18,352 nucleotides of DNA from Ruminococcaceae bacterium UBA1865. Lineage in GTDB: Bacteria > Bacillota > Clostridia > Oscillospirales > Acutalibacteraceae. A program made the position numbers and the translations under genes. Each line of letters begins with the position of its first letter. The first letter of the stretch is position 1. Positions 7,442 through 14,498 of the stretch are shown here, piece after piece. The DNA lies in contig DDHX01000017.1 of assembly GCA_002338255.1 (NCBI GenBank), positions 4,212 through 22,563 of the forward strand, read 5' to 3'. Under the pieces are notes generated by a model. The model was not told where the DNA came from and ran no database searches. It saw only the letters and a program-made list of their open reading frames with translations.

Positions 7442-8560
7442 CTATTTTATCAGCTTTTTTATTTTCAGTATGTCGCCCGGGTGCAATTCGCTGCGGGAGG
7501 AGTCGATGGCATTGGTATTGCTGAGCAGCGCCGCTTCAAAATAAGGGCCGCTCAGCACAGATGGCCTGAGTGCGGAGGGCTTAGTAAAGTAGTTATATAA
7601 AATTTGGCAGTCGTATTCAGTTACAGTGCCTGTTCCATCCAAGTCTCCGGGTATGACAGCGGTGTAGCGGCTTTCCGTATGCCCATTTAAAATTGTTTCC
7701 ACAATTGAACCGGTGCCGATGTTTCCGTCTTTTACTTCTTTATGATCAGCCGTAAAAACACGCAACTGCTGACCGAGTGCATTTGCATCAAGCTCTTTTT
7801 GGAGGCCGGCAACCGTCACAGGCCCATGAAAGCAAAAGGTGGACGGCTTAGTTTCATCCGGCTGCTGACTGGAGGCTGTGCTGGACGGCGCACTAACAAT
7901 ACCGGAAGCCGTACTGGCGGCACCGGAAGGCTCGCTAACGATACCGGAGTCTGTACCTGAACTGACACTTAGCGTGCTTGAAACCGGAGTACAGGCTTGC
8001 GGCTCAATACAGGTACCATCATGCTCAGAGTCAAAAACATACAGCGAAGTCATTGTTGAGGCGCCAATAGGATTCCCGGCCGGAACGGTGAGGAAAGAAA
8101 TACCGTTTTCATCTACGCTAAAATTTTTTGTAAAATCACAATCTACTTTTACTATTTTATTCTGCAAGTATTTGCCGGCAGTCAAATCAATTTGTTCAAT
8201 CTCAACGCAGCTGCCGGTGTCTGGCGCCCAGCCGGCAAGATAAAGAAAGTTCCCATACAGAGCAGCTTTTTCATATGCAAAATTAAGAGAGATGGCTTTT
8301 CTGCCGCAGCTGTAGTCTAAATCGCCGTTGTTGTCAAGCAGGGCAACCTTTGTTTTGCTGCTGAAATCCGTACTGATTAAAGCATATCCGTTCCCGGGTC
8401 TGTGAAAAAACTGCTGATTTCCATCTAAATACAAGTTCGGGAGGATATTGTTGATATCGGGGTAATTTTCGGCGTGGCCGGATAAAGCCGCTACACTCGA
8501 AATTAAAATCACAAGGAGCAAAGAACATAAAACAATTCGTTTTGCGTGTGGATTCCCCAT
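7442..8560 (-). CDS. Secreted protein with C-terminal dockerin-like repeats
   Basis: This 372-residue exported protein has a basic N-terminus and hydrophobic core (residues 7-26) ending near SGHA-E, a probable signal peptidase I site. Residues 33-185 form an unidentified beta-rich domain. A Ser/Thr/Ala/Pro linker covers about 190-240, and 245-302 look like a small beta domain of the kind that often precedes dockerins. The C-terminus carries two dockerin-like calcium repeats: GDLDGTGTVTEYDCQILYNYF (split here as GDLDGTGTVT from 305 and EYDCQILYNYF) and the degenerate NAIDSSRSELHPGDILKIKK (350-369). Dockerins bind cohesins in extracellular complexes, but no cohesin gene or catalytic domain is seen. 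The ATG is preceded by GGGAGGT. No good promoter or terminator is evident. Confidence 0.78.
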   Translation of the reverse strand: MGNPHAKRIVLCSLLLVILISSVAALSGHAENYPDINNILPNLYLDGNQQFFHRPGNGYALISTDFSSKTKVALLDNNGDLDYSCGRKAISLNFAYEKAALYGNFLYLAGWAPDTGSCVEIEQIDLTAGKYLQNKIVKVDCDFTKNFSVDENGISFLTVPAGNPIGASTMTSLYVFDSEHDGTCIEPQACTPVSSTLSVSSGTDSGIVSEPSGAASTASGIVSAPSSTASSQQPDETKPSTFCFHGPVTVAGLQKELDANALGQQLRVFTADHKEVKDGNIGTGSIVETILNGHTESRYTAVIPGDLDGTGTVTEYDCQILYNYFTKPSALRPSVLSGPYFEAALLSNTNAIDSSRSELHPGDILKIKKLIK

Positions 8561-8727
8561 TATTTGATACCTCCCGACATATTAATCACATAATGATATT
8601 ATAATAAGGAAATATAAGGGAAAACCATAATGTGAAATTATTTCAACTATAATTGCGATTCTCACAAAGGCTGTAATCAACAGTATTCAAAAATTAATTC
8701 TACAACAAATAAAAAAATATTTTATAC

Positions 8728-8854
8728 ACAAAAAAAGTAATAACCGGCATTCACCGGTTATTACTTTATGGGGAGGAGTTGTATTGAAAAGGTCGTGGCA
8801 AATCCTTGCCACAAGCTTGTAAACAAATAAAAGATAACTGATTTTTTATTTCTT
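8728..8854 (-). ncRNA. Candidate small regulatory RNA with anti-Shine-Dalgarno motif
   Basis: A consensus minus-strand promoter predicts a start near 8854, and a strong terminator ends the transcript near 8728, giving about 125 nt. The RNA would contain an A/U-rich 5' end, a hairpin GUGGCAA-GGAU-UUGCCAC (8812-8795), an unpaired C-rich stretch CUCCUCCCC (8778-8770) and the terminator hairpin. No start codon with a ribosome site and no reading frame of note is present, so it looks non-coding. C-rich single-stranded motifs of this type are how many Firmicutes small RNAs pair with ribosome-binding sites of target mRNAs. The identity is not recognised; 6S RNA and other common RNAs do not fit. Function is inference from layout. 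Confidence 0.6.
8734..8767 (-). terminator. Terminator of the small RNA candidate
   Basis: AAAGTAATAACCGG (8734-8747) pairs perfectly with CCGGTTATTACTTT (8754-8767) around a six-base loop. On the minus strand it is followed by a run of T residues; on the plus strand the tail is poor, so it acts mainly on the minus strand. No gene lies immediately upstream on that strand other than the small RNA candidate. Confidence 0.82.
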
Positions 8855-8860
8855 GAGTTT

Positions 8861-8889
8861 ATTATAATACTCGCGTTTAGCAGTGTCAA
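8861..8889 (-). promoter_or_regulatory. Consensus promoter of the small RNA candidate
   Basis: TTGACA (8889-8884) and TATAAT (8866-8861) on the minus strand are separated by exactly 17 bases. All twelve positions match the sigma-A consensus, yet no protein gene starts downstream within the next 300 bases. Confidence 0.75.
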
Positions 8890-9033
8890 TCCTATCACAA
8901 AAGATTTGCAAACAATCTCTTTATTGGATAAAACAGAGTTTTTTGTCAGTAAAATTTAGTGATTATTGACGAATGATTTTCGTAAATTATCGGATATTAC
9001 GATTTGCAAAATTTTGTATATCCTGTCATTCGC

Positions 9034-9070
9034 GATAAAAATCAGGAAGTTACCTCTGCGAGGATTTTTT
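9034..9070 (-). terminator. Probable trpB2 terminator
   Basis: Immediately after the trpB2 stop, the minus strand holds AAAAATC...GATTTTT as an outer stem enclosing CCTC-GCA-GAGG and AGG/CCT elements. The final T-run is short, so termination efficiency is uncertain. Confidence 0.45.
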
Positions 9071-10453
9071 TTACTCCTGTATGCCCGGTATTTTTGGAAG
9101 GGAGTCGAATCCCGGTTGCAAATCCTCGTCGGTGGGAATATAGTCAGTCATCGTATGATCCAAATATGCGGTATATGCGGCCATATCAAAGTAGCCGGTA
9201 CCGGTTAAACCGAACAGAATGGTTTTGGCCTCGCCCGTTTCCTTGCATTTCAGTGCCTCGTCAATCGCACAGCGGATTGCGTGTGCACTTTCCGGCGCGG
9301 GAAGAATCGTTTCAAGCTTGGCAAACAGGATAGCGGCATCGAACACCTTGGTTTGTTCCGCAGAGCGTGCCTCGTCGAGAAGTCCGTCGTGGTACAGCTT
9401 GGAAATGATCGGGGACATGCCATGGTAACGCAGTCCGCCCGCATGGTTTGGAGACGGAATGAAGCCGCTGCCGAGCGTATACATCTTTGCAAGTGGGGTA
9501 ACTTTGCCGGTGTCGCAAAAATCATAAGCATAGCGTCCGCGCGTAAGCGAAGGGCATGAAGCCGGTTCGACAGCGATAAAATACGGGTTCGCTCTGCCCA
9601 AAAGCTTATCCTGCATGAACGGGGCAATCAATCCGCCAAGGTTTGAACCGCCGCCGGCGCAGCCAATGATAATGTCAGGATACTCACCCAGAATATCCAT
9701 TGCTTTTTTGGATTCCAGACCGATAATCGACTGGTGCAGCAAAACCTGATTCAATACGGAGCCGAGAACATAGCGGCAATTGGGCGTGGTTGTGGATTTT
9801 TCAATTGCTTCTGAAATTGCGCAGCCGAGGCTGCCGGTTGTGTCGGGGTCAATTGCAAGAATTGCACGGCCGACCTGTGTCGTTTCACTGGGGCTTGCGA
9901 CCACATTCGCACCAAAGGTTTGGATAACCGCCTTACGGTACGGCTTTTGATTAAAAGAAGCTTTCACCATAAATACGTCTAAATTGATATCAAAATAAGC
10001 ACAGGCTTCCGCTAAAGCGGTACCCCACTGGCCGGCTCCGGTTTCGGTTGTCAGTCCGGTCAGACCCTGCTGCTTCGCGTAGTAGGCCTGCGCCACGGCG
10101 GAGTTCAGTTTGTGACTGCCCGAGGTGTTGTTGCCTTCAAACTTATAATAGATTTTCGCCGGTGTACCCAGATATTTTTCAAGCGCATACGCCCGACTGA
10201 GCGGAGAAGGGCGGTAAGCCTTGTAAACATCAAGAATCGGCTCGGGAATATCAAAATATGCTGTTGTACTGTCCATTTCCTGCTTTGCAAGTTCCTCACA
10301 GAAAATCGGGTAAAGTTCCTCCGTGCGAATTGGCTTCAGAGTACCGGGGTTCAGCATCGGGTCGGGTAGGGACTTCATGTCCGCGCGCATATTGTACCAC
10401 TGCGTGGGCATTTGCTCCTCTGTTAAGTTTAGTCTGTGTGGTATTTTTGCCAT
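9071..10453 (-). CDS. trpB: Tryptophan synthase beta-subunit homologue (TrpB2-type, PLP-dependent)
   Basis: This 460-residue cytoplasmic PLP enzyme converts indole and serine to tryptophan. The PLP lysine is Lys115 in SGSHKLNSA, and the phosphate-binding loop is GGGSN at 267-271. The N-terminal extension (residues 1-75) and the overall length of about 460 residues mark the TrpB2 group rather than the roughly 400-residue TrpB1 that partners TrpA. TrpB2 enzymes are usually encoded alone and may salvage free indole; no trpA or other trp gene is in the window. The start chosen is the ATG with GAGAGGAG about eight bases upstream; the open frame continues further upstream only through the T-box leader, which is not translated. 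The Trp-specific T-box shows control by uncharged tRNA-Trp. Confidence 0.93.
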   Translation of the reverse strand: MAKIPHRLNLTEEQMPTQWYNMRADMKSLPDPMLNPGTLKPIRTEELYPIFCEELAKQEMDSTTAYFDIPEPILDVYKAYRPSPLSRAYALEKYLGTPAKIYYKFEGNNTSGSHKLNSAVAQAYYAKQQGLTGLTTETGAGQWGTALAEACAYFDINLDVFMVKASFNQKPYRKAVIQTFGANVVASPSETTQVGRAILAIDPDTTGSLGCAISEAIEKSTTTPNCRYVLGSVLNQVLLHQSIIGLESKKAMDILGEYPDIIIGCAGGGSNLGGLIAPFMQDKLLGRANPYFIAVEPASCPSLTRGRYAYDFCDTGKVTPLAKMYTLGSGFIPSPNHAGGLRYHGMSPIISKLYHDGLLDEARSAEQTKVFDAAILFAKLETILPAPESAHAIRCAIDEALKCKETGEAKTILFGLTGTGYFDMAAYTAYLDHTMTDYIPTDEDLQPGFDSLPKIPGIQE

Positions 10454-10485
10454 GATGATTCTCCTCTCAATTTGTAAATGGGTAT

Positions 10486-10761
10486 AAAAAAACGCTCCTG
10501 CCCCTAAAAACTTAGGGACAAGAGCGTGTGCTCCTGCGGTACCACCCGTATTGCGCAATAAAGCGCCACTTGTTCCACGCACCATCATGCATGCTCCCTT
10601 GGTAACGGGTGGAGATCCCGTCAAAAGCTACTCGCATTTCTTTCGCTTTGCCCTCATAAGTCCATTCAACAAACCCCGCTCTGCCGCAATCACACCGCCT
10701 GCAGCTCTCTTTGAAAGCGCTCTGCCTGTCTACTACTCTTACTCGTCGGTTTTATATCTTG
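10486..10761 (-). promoter_or_regulatory. T-box leader (tRNA-Trp-responsive riboswitch) of trpB2
   Basis: The minus-strand leader has the canonical T-box sequence ACGGGTGGTACCGC (10549-10536), which forms the antiterminator bulge that pairs with the uncharged tRNA 3' end. Upstream is a long stem I region with an AGAGAG...GGTG...GCAG apical part and, on its 3' side, the specifier triplet UGG followed by A (10664-10661), which reads the tRNA-Trp anticodon. CGGG/CCCG near 10619-10605 fits stem III. A mutually exclusive terminator lies at the end. When tRNA-Trp is uncharged, trpB2 should be transcribed. Specifier assignment is by eye and would benefit from a covariance-model alignment. Confidence 0.92.
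10488..10526 (-). terminator. T-box regulated terminator
   Basis: CGCTCTTGTCCCTA pairs with TAGGGGCAGGAGCG (14 bp with two G-U pairs) and is followed by seven T residues on the minus strand. It lies between the T-box sequence and the trpB2 ribosome site, the expected attenuator position. Confidence 0.9.
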
Positions 10762-10767
10762 TGCTTT

Positions 10768-10796
10768 ATTATATTCGGGTATATTCGACTTGTCAA
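10768..10796 (-). promoter_or_regulatory. Promoter of the trpB2 T-box transcript
   Basis: Minus-strand TTGACA (10796-10791) and TATAAT (10773-10768) with a 17-base spacer match consensus at every position. The unit is bracketed by GTGCTT and AAGCAC, which are complementary, and contains a repeated GAATATA; whether a protein uses these is unknown. Confidence 0.88.
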
Positions 10797-10899
10797 GCAC
10801 AAATTGATAAGAAGACTGAAAAAGGCTTTTGTATTGTATTTATACAGGAATAATGGTAAACTTATTCAACAAACAACAATGAATTTTACGGGGGAAAAT

Positions 10900-12276
10900 A
10901 TGGATATTAAGAAAAATGATATAATAGATTTAGAAATAACCGGCTATACTGCCGAAGGCAGCGGAGTAGGGCGTTACAGGGATATTGCCGTTTTTGTTCC
11001 GCTTGCGGCGGCGGGGGACAAGCTGCGTGTGCAAATACTGAAAACCGCGAAAACATTCGCCTTTGGACGAATCGATAAAATTCTAACTGCGTCCAAAGAT
11101 CGCGTGCCGCAGGACTGCATGCAGTTTGCCCAGTGCGGCGGATGCGTTTACCGGCATATCAATTATCAGACCGAACTGAAAGCAAAGCAGCAGCGGGTAC
11201 AGGATGCAATGGAGCGCATTGGCGGGTTTCACGATATTGTGCTTCAGCCGATTGTCGGTGCGAAAAACCCGGACCGCTACCGCAACAAGGCGCAGATTCC
11301 AATCGGACGCGGGCCGGGTGACGAAATTAGGATGGGCTTTTTTGCAAGTCACAGCCACCGCATCATTCACTGTGATGAGTGTCTTTTACAGCCGGAAGCC
11401 TTTACGGCTGCCATGAGCGCATTTCAGGAGTGGGCGCGCCAGAGCGGTGAAGACGTTTACGACGAGGAGACCGGCAAGGGCAGACTCAGGCATCTGTACC
11501 TTCGTCAGGCGGGTGCGACCGGAGAAGTGATGGTTTGTGTCGTTGTCAACGGCAACGGCGTACATTTCGAAAAAGAACTGGTGGAGATTTTAAAGGAAAA
11601 GGTACCCGGACTAAAGAGTGTCATTATCAATGTGAACCGCGATAAGACCAATGTGGTACTCGGGAAAAAGTGCAGAACGGCATGGGGCAGCGATTATATT
11701 ACCGATACCCTGTGTGGATTGAGCTTTCATATATCACCAATGTCGTTTTACCAGATTAACCGCGATCAGGCGGAACGTCTTTATTCACTTGCCGGTGAAT
11801 ACGCCGGACTGACCGGAAACGAAACCCTGCTTGACCTTTATTGCGGCACCGGAACTATCGGCCTTTCTATGGCGAAGAACGCCGCCAAGGTCATTGGAGT
11901 TGAGATTGTCGAACAGGCTGTGGAGGACGCAAAAAGGAACGCGGAAGAAAACCATATTGAAAACACGGAATTCATTTGTGCTGACGCGGCTAAAGCCGCT
12001 TCCATGCTCGCATACCGCGGCGAACAGCCGGACGTGGTCGTACTCGACCCGCCCCGCAAGGGCTGTGATGCAGAGTTAATTGAAACTGTCGCAAAAATGG
12101 CCCCCCAGCGTGTTGTCTACATCTCCTGTGACCCCGCCACCCTTGCCCGCGACTTAAAGCTTTTTGCGCAAAAAGGTTATCAACCGCAGATCATCACCCC
12201 TGTGGACATGTTTCCCCGCACCGCGCACGTTGAGGTGATAATAATGATGACGTATTGTGGTCGAGACAAAAAATAA
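10900..12276 (+). CDS. rlmD: 23S rRNA (uracil-C5)-methyltransferase, RlmD/RlmCD (RumA) family
   Basis: This 458-residue cytoplasmic enzyme methylates a uracil of 23S rRNA using S-adenosylmethionine. It has an N-terminal TRAM RNA-binding domain (about 1-62), a 4Fe-4S cluster site with Cys73, Cys79, Cys82 and Cys158 or Cys161, the SAM-binding LLDLYCGTGTIGLSMA (310-325), DPPRKGCD (383-390) and the catalytic Cys410 in YISCDPATLARD. The ATG at 10900 has GGGGGA six bases upstream and gives the normal family length; the open frame extends back to 10711 but that part overlaps the divergent T-box leader and is not conserved-looking. The C-terminus after HVE (VIIMMTYCGRDKK) differs from the usual short hydrophobic ending and may be supplied by the inserted element. 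The family is a paralogue set, so the exact target uracil is uncertain. Confidence 0.93.
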   Translation: MDIKKNDIIDLEITGYTAEGSGVGRYRDIAVFVPLAAAGDKLRVQILKTAKTFAFGRIDKILTASKDRVPQDCMQFAQCGGCVYRHINYQTELKAKQQRVQDAMERIGGFHDIVLQPIVGAKNPDRYRNKAQIPIGRGPGDEIRMGFFASHSHRIIHCDECLLQPEAFTAAMSAFQEWARQSGEDVYDEETGKGRLRHLYLRQAGATGEVMVCVVVNGNGVHFEKELVEILKEKVPGLKSVIINVNRDKTNVVLGKKCRTAWGSDYITDTLCGLSFHISPMSFYQINRDQAERLYSLAGEYAGLTGNETLLDLYCGTGTIGLSMAKNAAKVIGVEIVEQAVEDAKRNAEENHIENTEFICADAAKAASMLAYRGEQPDVVVLDPPRKGCDAELIETVAKMAPQRVVYISCDPATLARDLKLFAQKGYQPQIITPVDMFPRTAHVEVIIMMTYCGRDKK

Positions 12277-12304
12277 AGGGGTACAACCACAATATGTAGT
12301 GGTT
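12225..12304. other. Putative left attachment junction (attL) of the mobile element
   Basis: The 3' end of rlmD is a known insertion target of ICEs and related elements in Firmicutes (rumA sites). Here the RlmD tail departs from the common ending just after codons for HVE (near 12234), and everything downstream is of foreign composition or typical ICE content. TATTGTGGT (12253-12261) and ACCACAATA (12286-12294) form a perfect inverted repeat, with a third GTGGTT at 12299-12304; such repeats could bind a recombinase. No integrase or second copy is within the window, so the exact crossover is not known. Confidence 0.45.
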
Positions 12305-12322
12305 TTGGAGCAAAAAATGAGA

Positions 12323-12364
12323 AAAAAACGGGCAGAAATAGTGCATTTTTCGGCCCGTTTTTTT
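12323..12364 (+). terminator. Terminator downstream of rlmD
   Basis: AAAACGGGC and GCCCGTTTT form a stem around a loop that itself contains GAAA/TTTC pairing, followed by a T-run. The A-run on the left also allows function on the minus strand. It isolates rlmD from the metal cassette. Confidence 0.82.
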
Positions 12365-12498
12365 GAGGCATTTTATAGATGACATCGGGTGTTTTTTGTA
12401 AATTCACAAATTGTTTGCAATATGTTATTCATAACTTTTAAAAATGTAACAGAGACACTATATTTTTTCTTATTGTATATATAATTAAATTATGTTAA

Positions 12499-12536
12499 TA
12501 TAAACATATCAATAAATGTTGAAATGTTTATATAAT
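12499..12536 (+). promoter_or_regulatory. Operator/promoter of the metal cassette
   Basis: TATAAACATATCAA (12499-12512) and TTGAAATGTTTATA (12519-12532) are inverted repeats matching at 13 of 14 positions with a six-base spacer, the size and symmetry of ArsR/SmtB-family operators. TATAAT at 12531-12536 overlaps the right arm and could be a -10 element; alternatively TTGTAT (12473-12478) with TAATAT (12496-12501), 17 bases apart, places the operator at the start site. Autoregulation by the ArsR-type protein of the cassette is inferred. Confidence 0.65.
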
Positions 12537-12550
12537 GTGGAGGATATATT

Positions 12551-12847
12551 ATGAAAGAGAAAATATTAAGTGTAGGATCAATTATATCATCTTTTTTTGC
12601 ATCAATATGTTGTATTGGAATCCCTCTATTATCAGTTCTTGGTTTGAGCGGTATAGGTCTTTCTTTTGCTCCAGTTATTACACCTTATAAAAACGTTTTC
12701 ATAGTAATAACAGCATTAATGCTTGGTGTAGCTCACTATATAATAGCAAAAAATAAGAGTACACCAAAAACCACAAGAATTATTCTATGGATTTCAACGG
12801 TAATATCTGTTGGATTTATTTCATATTCGTACTTTTTAGAGAGGTAG
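12551..12847 (+). CDS. MerT-like mercuric/metal ion transporter
   Basis: This 98-residue membrane protein has three hydrophobic helices (about 6-30, 36-65 and 75-95). The vicinal cysteines Cys20-Cys21 in FFASICCIGIP lie in the first helix, matching the metal-capturing CC pair of MerT, which passes Hg(II) across the membrane. The second cysteine pair found in the cytoplasmic loop of Proteobacterial MerT is missing, and no MerP or MerA gene follows. The ATG has GGAGG upstream. Its TAG is two bases from the regulator's ATG, so the genes are coupled. The metal is not certain: Hg(II) fits the family, but the neighbouring CopZ-like protein would also allow another thiophilic metal. Codon use is far more A+T-rich than in the genes on either side. 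Confidence 0.75.
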   Translation: MKEKILSVGSIISSFFASICCIGIPLLSVLGLSGIGLSFAPVITPYKNVFIVITALMLGVAHYIIAKNKSTPKTTRIILWISTVISVGFISYSYFLER

Positions 12848-12849
12848 TT

Positions 12850-13188
12850 ATGCAAATTAAAAATGAACAAATTGAAGCGTATACAAAGTTTTTTCACGGA
12901 CTATCTAATCCTACAAGATACCAAATTATTATTTCTTTATTAAATGATAAAAAAAACGTAGGTGAACTGGCCGAAGATTTATGTTGCTCCCAAAGTCTTA
13001 TATCAATGCAGTTAAAATGTTTGAAATGGTGTAATTTTGTAAAGTCAATTAAAGAAGGAAAGAATATCTATTATTATATTTCTGACGAAAGAATAAAGGA
13101 ACTTATTCAGCTTGGCCAATCAATAGCCGAAGGGAGTATAAATAAGATATGTACCTGTGAGGTTATAGAAAATGAAAATAAGAGTTAA
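12850..13188 (+). CDS. ArsR/SmtB-family metal-sensing repressor
   Basis: This 112-residue winged-helix protein has its HTH at about residues 36-63 (VGELAEDLCCSQSLISMQLK) and a beta wing near 66-77 (IKEGKNIYYYIS). Family members bind operator DNA as dimers and release it on metal binding. Cysteines at 45, 46, 57, 61, 101 and 103 are candidate ligands; the CC pair is in the DNA-recognition region and the CTC motif is near the C-terminus, unlike the ELCVC layout of ArsR/CadC. The start used is the ATG preceded by GAGAGGTAG, rather than an earlier in-frame ATG inside merT. It probably represses its own operon through the inverted repeat upstream of the MerT-like gene. Metal specificity is not readable. 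Confidence 0.88.
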   Translation: MQIKNEQIEAYTKFFHGLSNPTRYQIIISLLNDKKNVGELAEDLCCSQSLISMQLKCLKWCNFVKSIKEGKNIYYYISDERIKELIQLGQSIAEGSINKICTCEVIENENKS

Positions 13189-13206
13189 GGGAGGAAAATA
13201 TAGATA

Positions 13207-13698
<492 letters not shown>

Positions 13699-13815
13699 TG
13701 ACAAATTATTCATGTGACACTTTATAAACTGGTATCGTATGAGTTTGGTATTATCTATTGGTATATAGGATCAATTATGCTAAATGGAAAAATTAATAGA
13801 ATTGAATTGAAAATC

Positions 13816-13854
13816 CAAAGGTATTGAGATGATAAATCTTGATGCCTTTGTTTT
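13816..13854 (+). terminator. Terminator of the metal cassette
   Basis: CAAAGGTAT pairs with GATGCCTTTG through one G-U pair, with an inner GAT/ATC element, followed by TTTTC. It lies about 120 nt after the CopZ-like stop in an otherwise featureless A+T-rich stretch (13699-13815). Confidence 0.6.
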
Positions 13855-13902
13855 CATATACCCAAAACAATTTTCTAAATCTGCCGTCAGGCAGAAGCAC
13901 AT

Positions 13903-13947
13903 GAGGCTATGTTTTTCTTTTTTATGAGAAGCATAGCCTCTTTTTTT
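13903..13947 (+). terminator. Terminator-like hairpin directly upstream of the first ICE accessory gene
   Basis: GAGGCTATG (13903-13911) and CATAGCCTC (13932-13940) form a perfect 9-bp stem, followed by seven T residues. A smaller hairpin CTGCC-GTCA-GGCAG (13881-13894) precedes it. Only about 25 nt separate the T-run from the GGAGG of the next gene, so transcripts starting upstream must read through. Confidence 0.75.
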
Positions 13948-13985
13948 ATTGCCTGATGTGGCGAAAAAGAATGGAGGAAACCGAA

Positions 13986-14498
13986 ATGGCAAACGAAACA
14001 ATGCGTATCTTTTTCCCTCTGAAGATCGTGACTTACCCCCAGGGCGAGTATGGAGTGGAGGACAATCCGGTGGAAATCACCCCTGCAGATGCTGTCTCTT
14101 ATGAAGATGCTATCCTCGCTGCCATCGTCAAAGAGAACCGGCAATTTAAAAATGACCGCGGCCTTGCGGAATACATCCATGAGGATGCGCTGAAGGAAAA
14201 GGTACACAGCCTGTATCCATCCGTGGAAGTCTGCGATGGTGAGCTGTGGGGAGTCATGACCGCCGGGCTAACAGAAGCTCTTTCTGGTGAGGAAACAGCC
14301 GAGCTTTTGAATTTTGTGGTTGGACAAAATGCAGATGGCTTCGGGGAAAGCCTAGAACAGCGCCCTATCAAAACGCCAGACGGCGAGATTTATGTCAGCC
14401 TCTGGAATGATGAGAATTACTCCATCAAGCCGGAGAAGGAAATGAAAAACAGCGCTCCCGCTCTCGGTTACAGCGGTCCGATGATGGGAGGAATGTAA
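13986..14498 (+). CDS. Hypothetical ICE-associated protein
   Basis: This 170-residue soluble acidic protein is not assigned to a family with confidence. It has no signal peptide or membrane segment. The N-terminus MRIFFPLKIVTYPQGEYG and a Gly/Met-rich end (YSGPMMGGM) are its visible features, with a predicted mixed alpha/beta middle. The ATG at 13986 is preferred over the in-frame ATG at 13956 because GGAGG (13973-13977) lies the right distance upstream. The next gene starts directly after its stop, so the two are translated together. Similar proteins are, to my knowledge, found beside ArdA-like genes in ICEs of gut Clostridia; function unknown. Confidence 0.72.
   Translation: MANETMRIFFPLKIVTYPQGEYGVEDNPVEITPADAVSYEDAILAAIVKENRQFKNDRGLAEYIHEDALKEKVHSLYPSVEVCDGELWGVMTAGLTEALSGEETAELLNFVVGQNADGFGESLEQRPIKTPDGEIYVSLWNDENYSIKPEKEMKNSAPALGYSGPMMGGM

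Larger units (their letters stand above)
8561..9070. other. 510-bp gene-free region containing a small RNA locus
   Basis: No convincing coding region lies between the dockerin-like gene and trpB2. Next to the dockerin-like gene is an inverted repeat (CACATAATG 8587-8595, CATAATGTG 8626-8634, one mismatch) around a TATAAT-like element without a good -35. The centre holds the small RNA candidate with its promoter and terminator. The right edge holds the probable trpB2 terminator. Confidence 0.6.

Noticed and set aside
8786..8824. Tiny plus-strand frame (12 codons from TTG) behind a strong GGGGAGGAG
   Set aside because: The apparent ribosome site is just the complement of the small RNA's C-rich loop, and the frame crosses its hairpin; no promoter is seen on that strand.
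8966..9333. Plus-strand frames overlapping the 3' part of trpB2
   Set aside because: They are antisense shadows of a well-supported gene and lack ribosome sites.
10454..10624. N-terminal extension of trpB2 to an upstream ATG
   Set aside because: The extra codons are the T-box sequence and its terminator; the ATG ending at 10453 has a good ribosome site and a family-like N-terminus.
10711..10899. Upstream extension of the rlmD reading frame by 63 codons
   Set aside because: It overlaps the divergent T-box leader and promoter, has no ribosome site, and the ATG at 10900 with GGGGGA gives the usual RlmD length.
12787..12849. Earlier ATG for the ArsR-type regulator
   Set aside because: It lies inside the MerT-like gene without a ribosome site; the ATG at 12850 has one and fits the family length.
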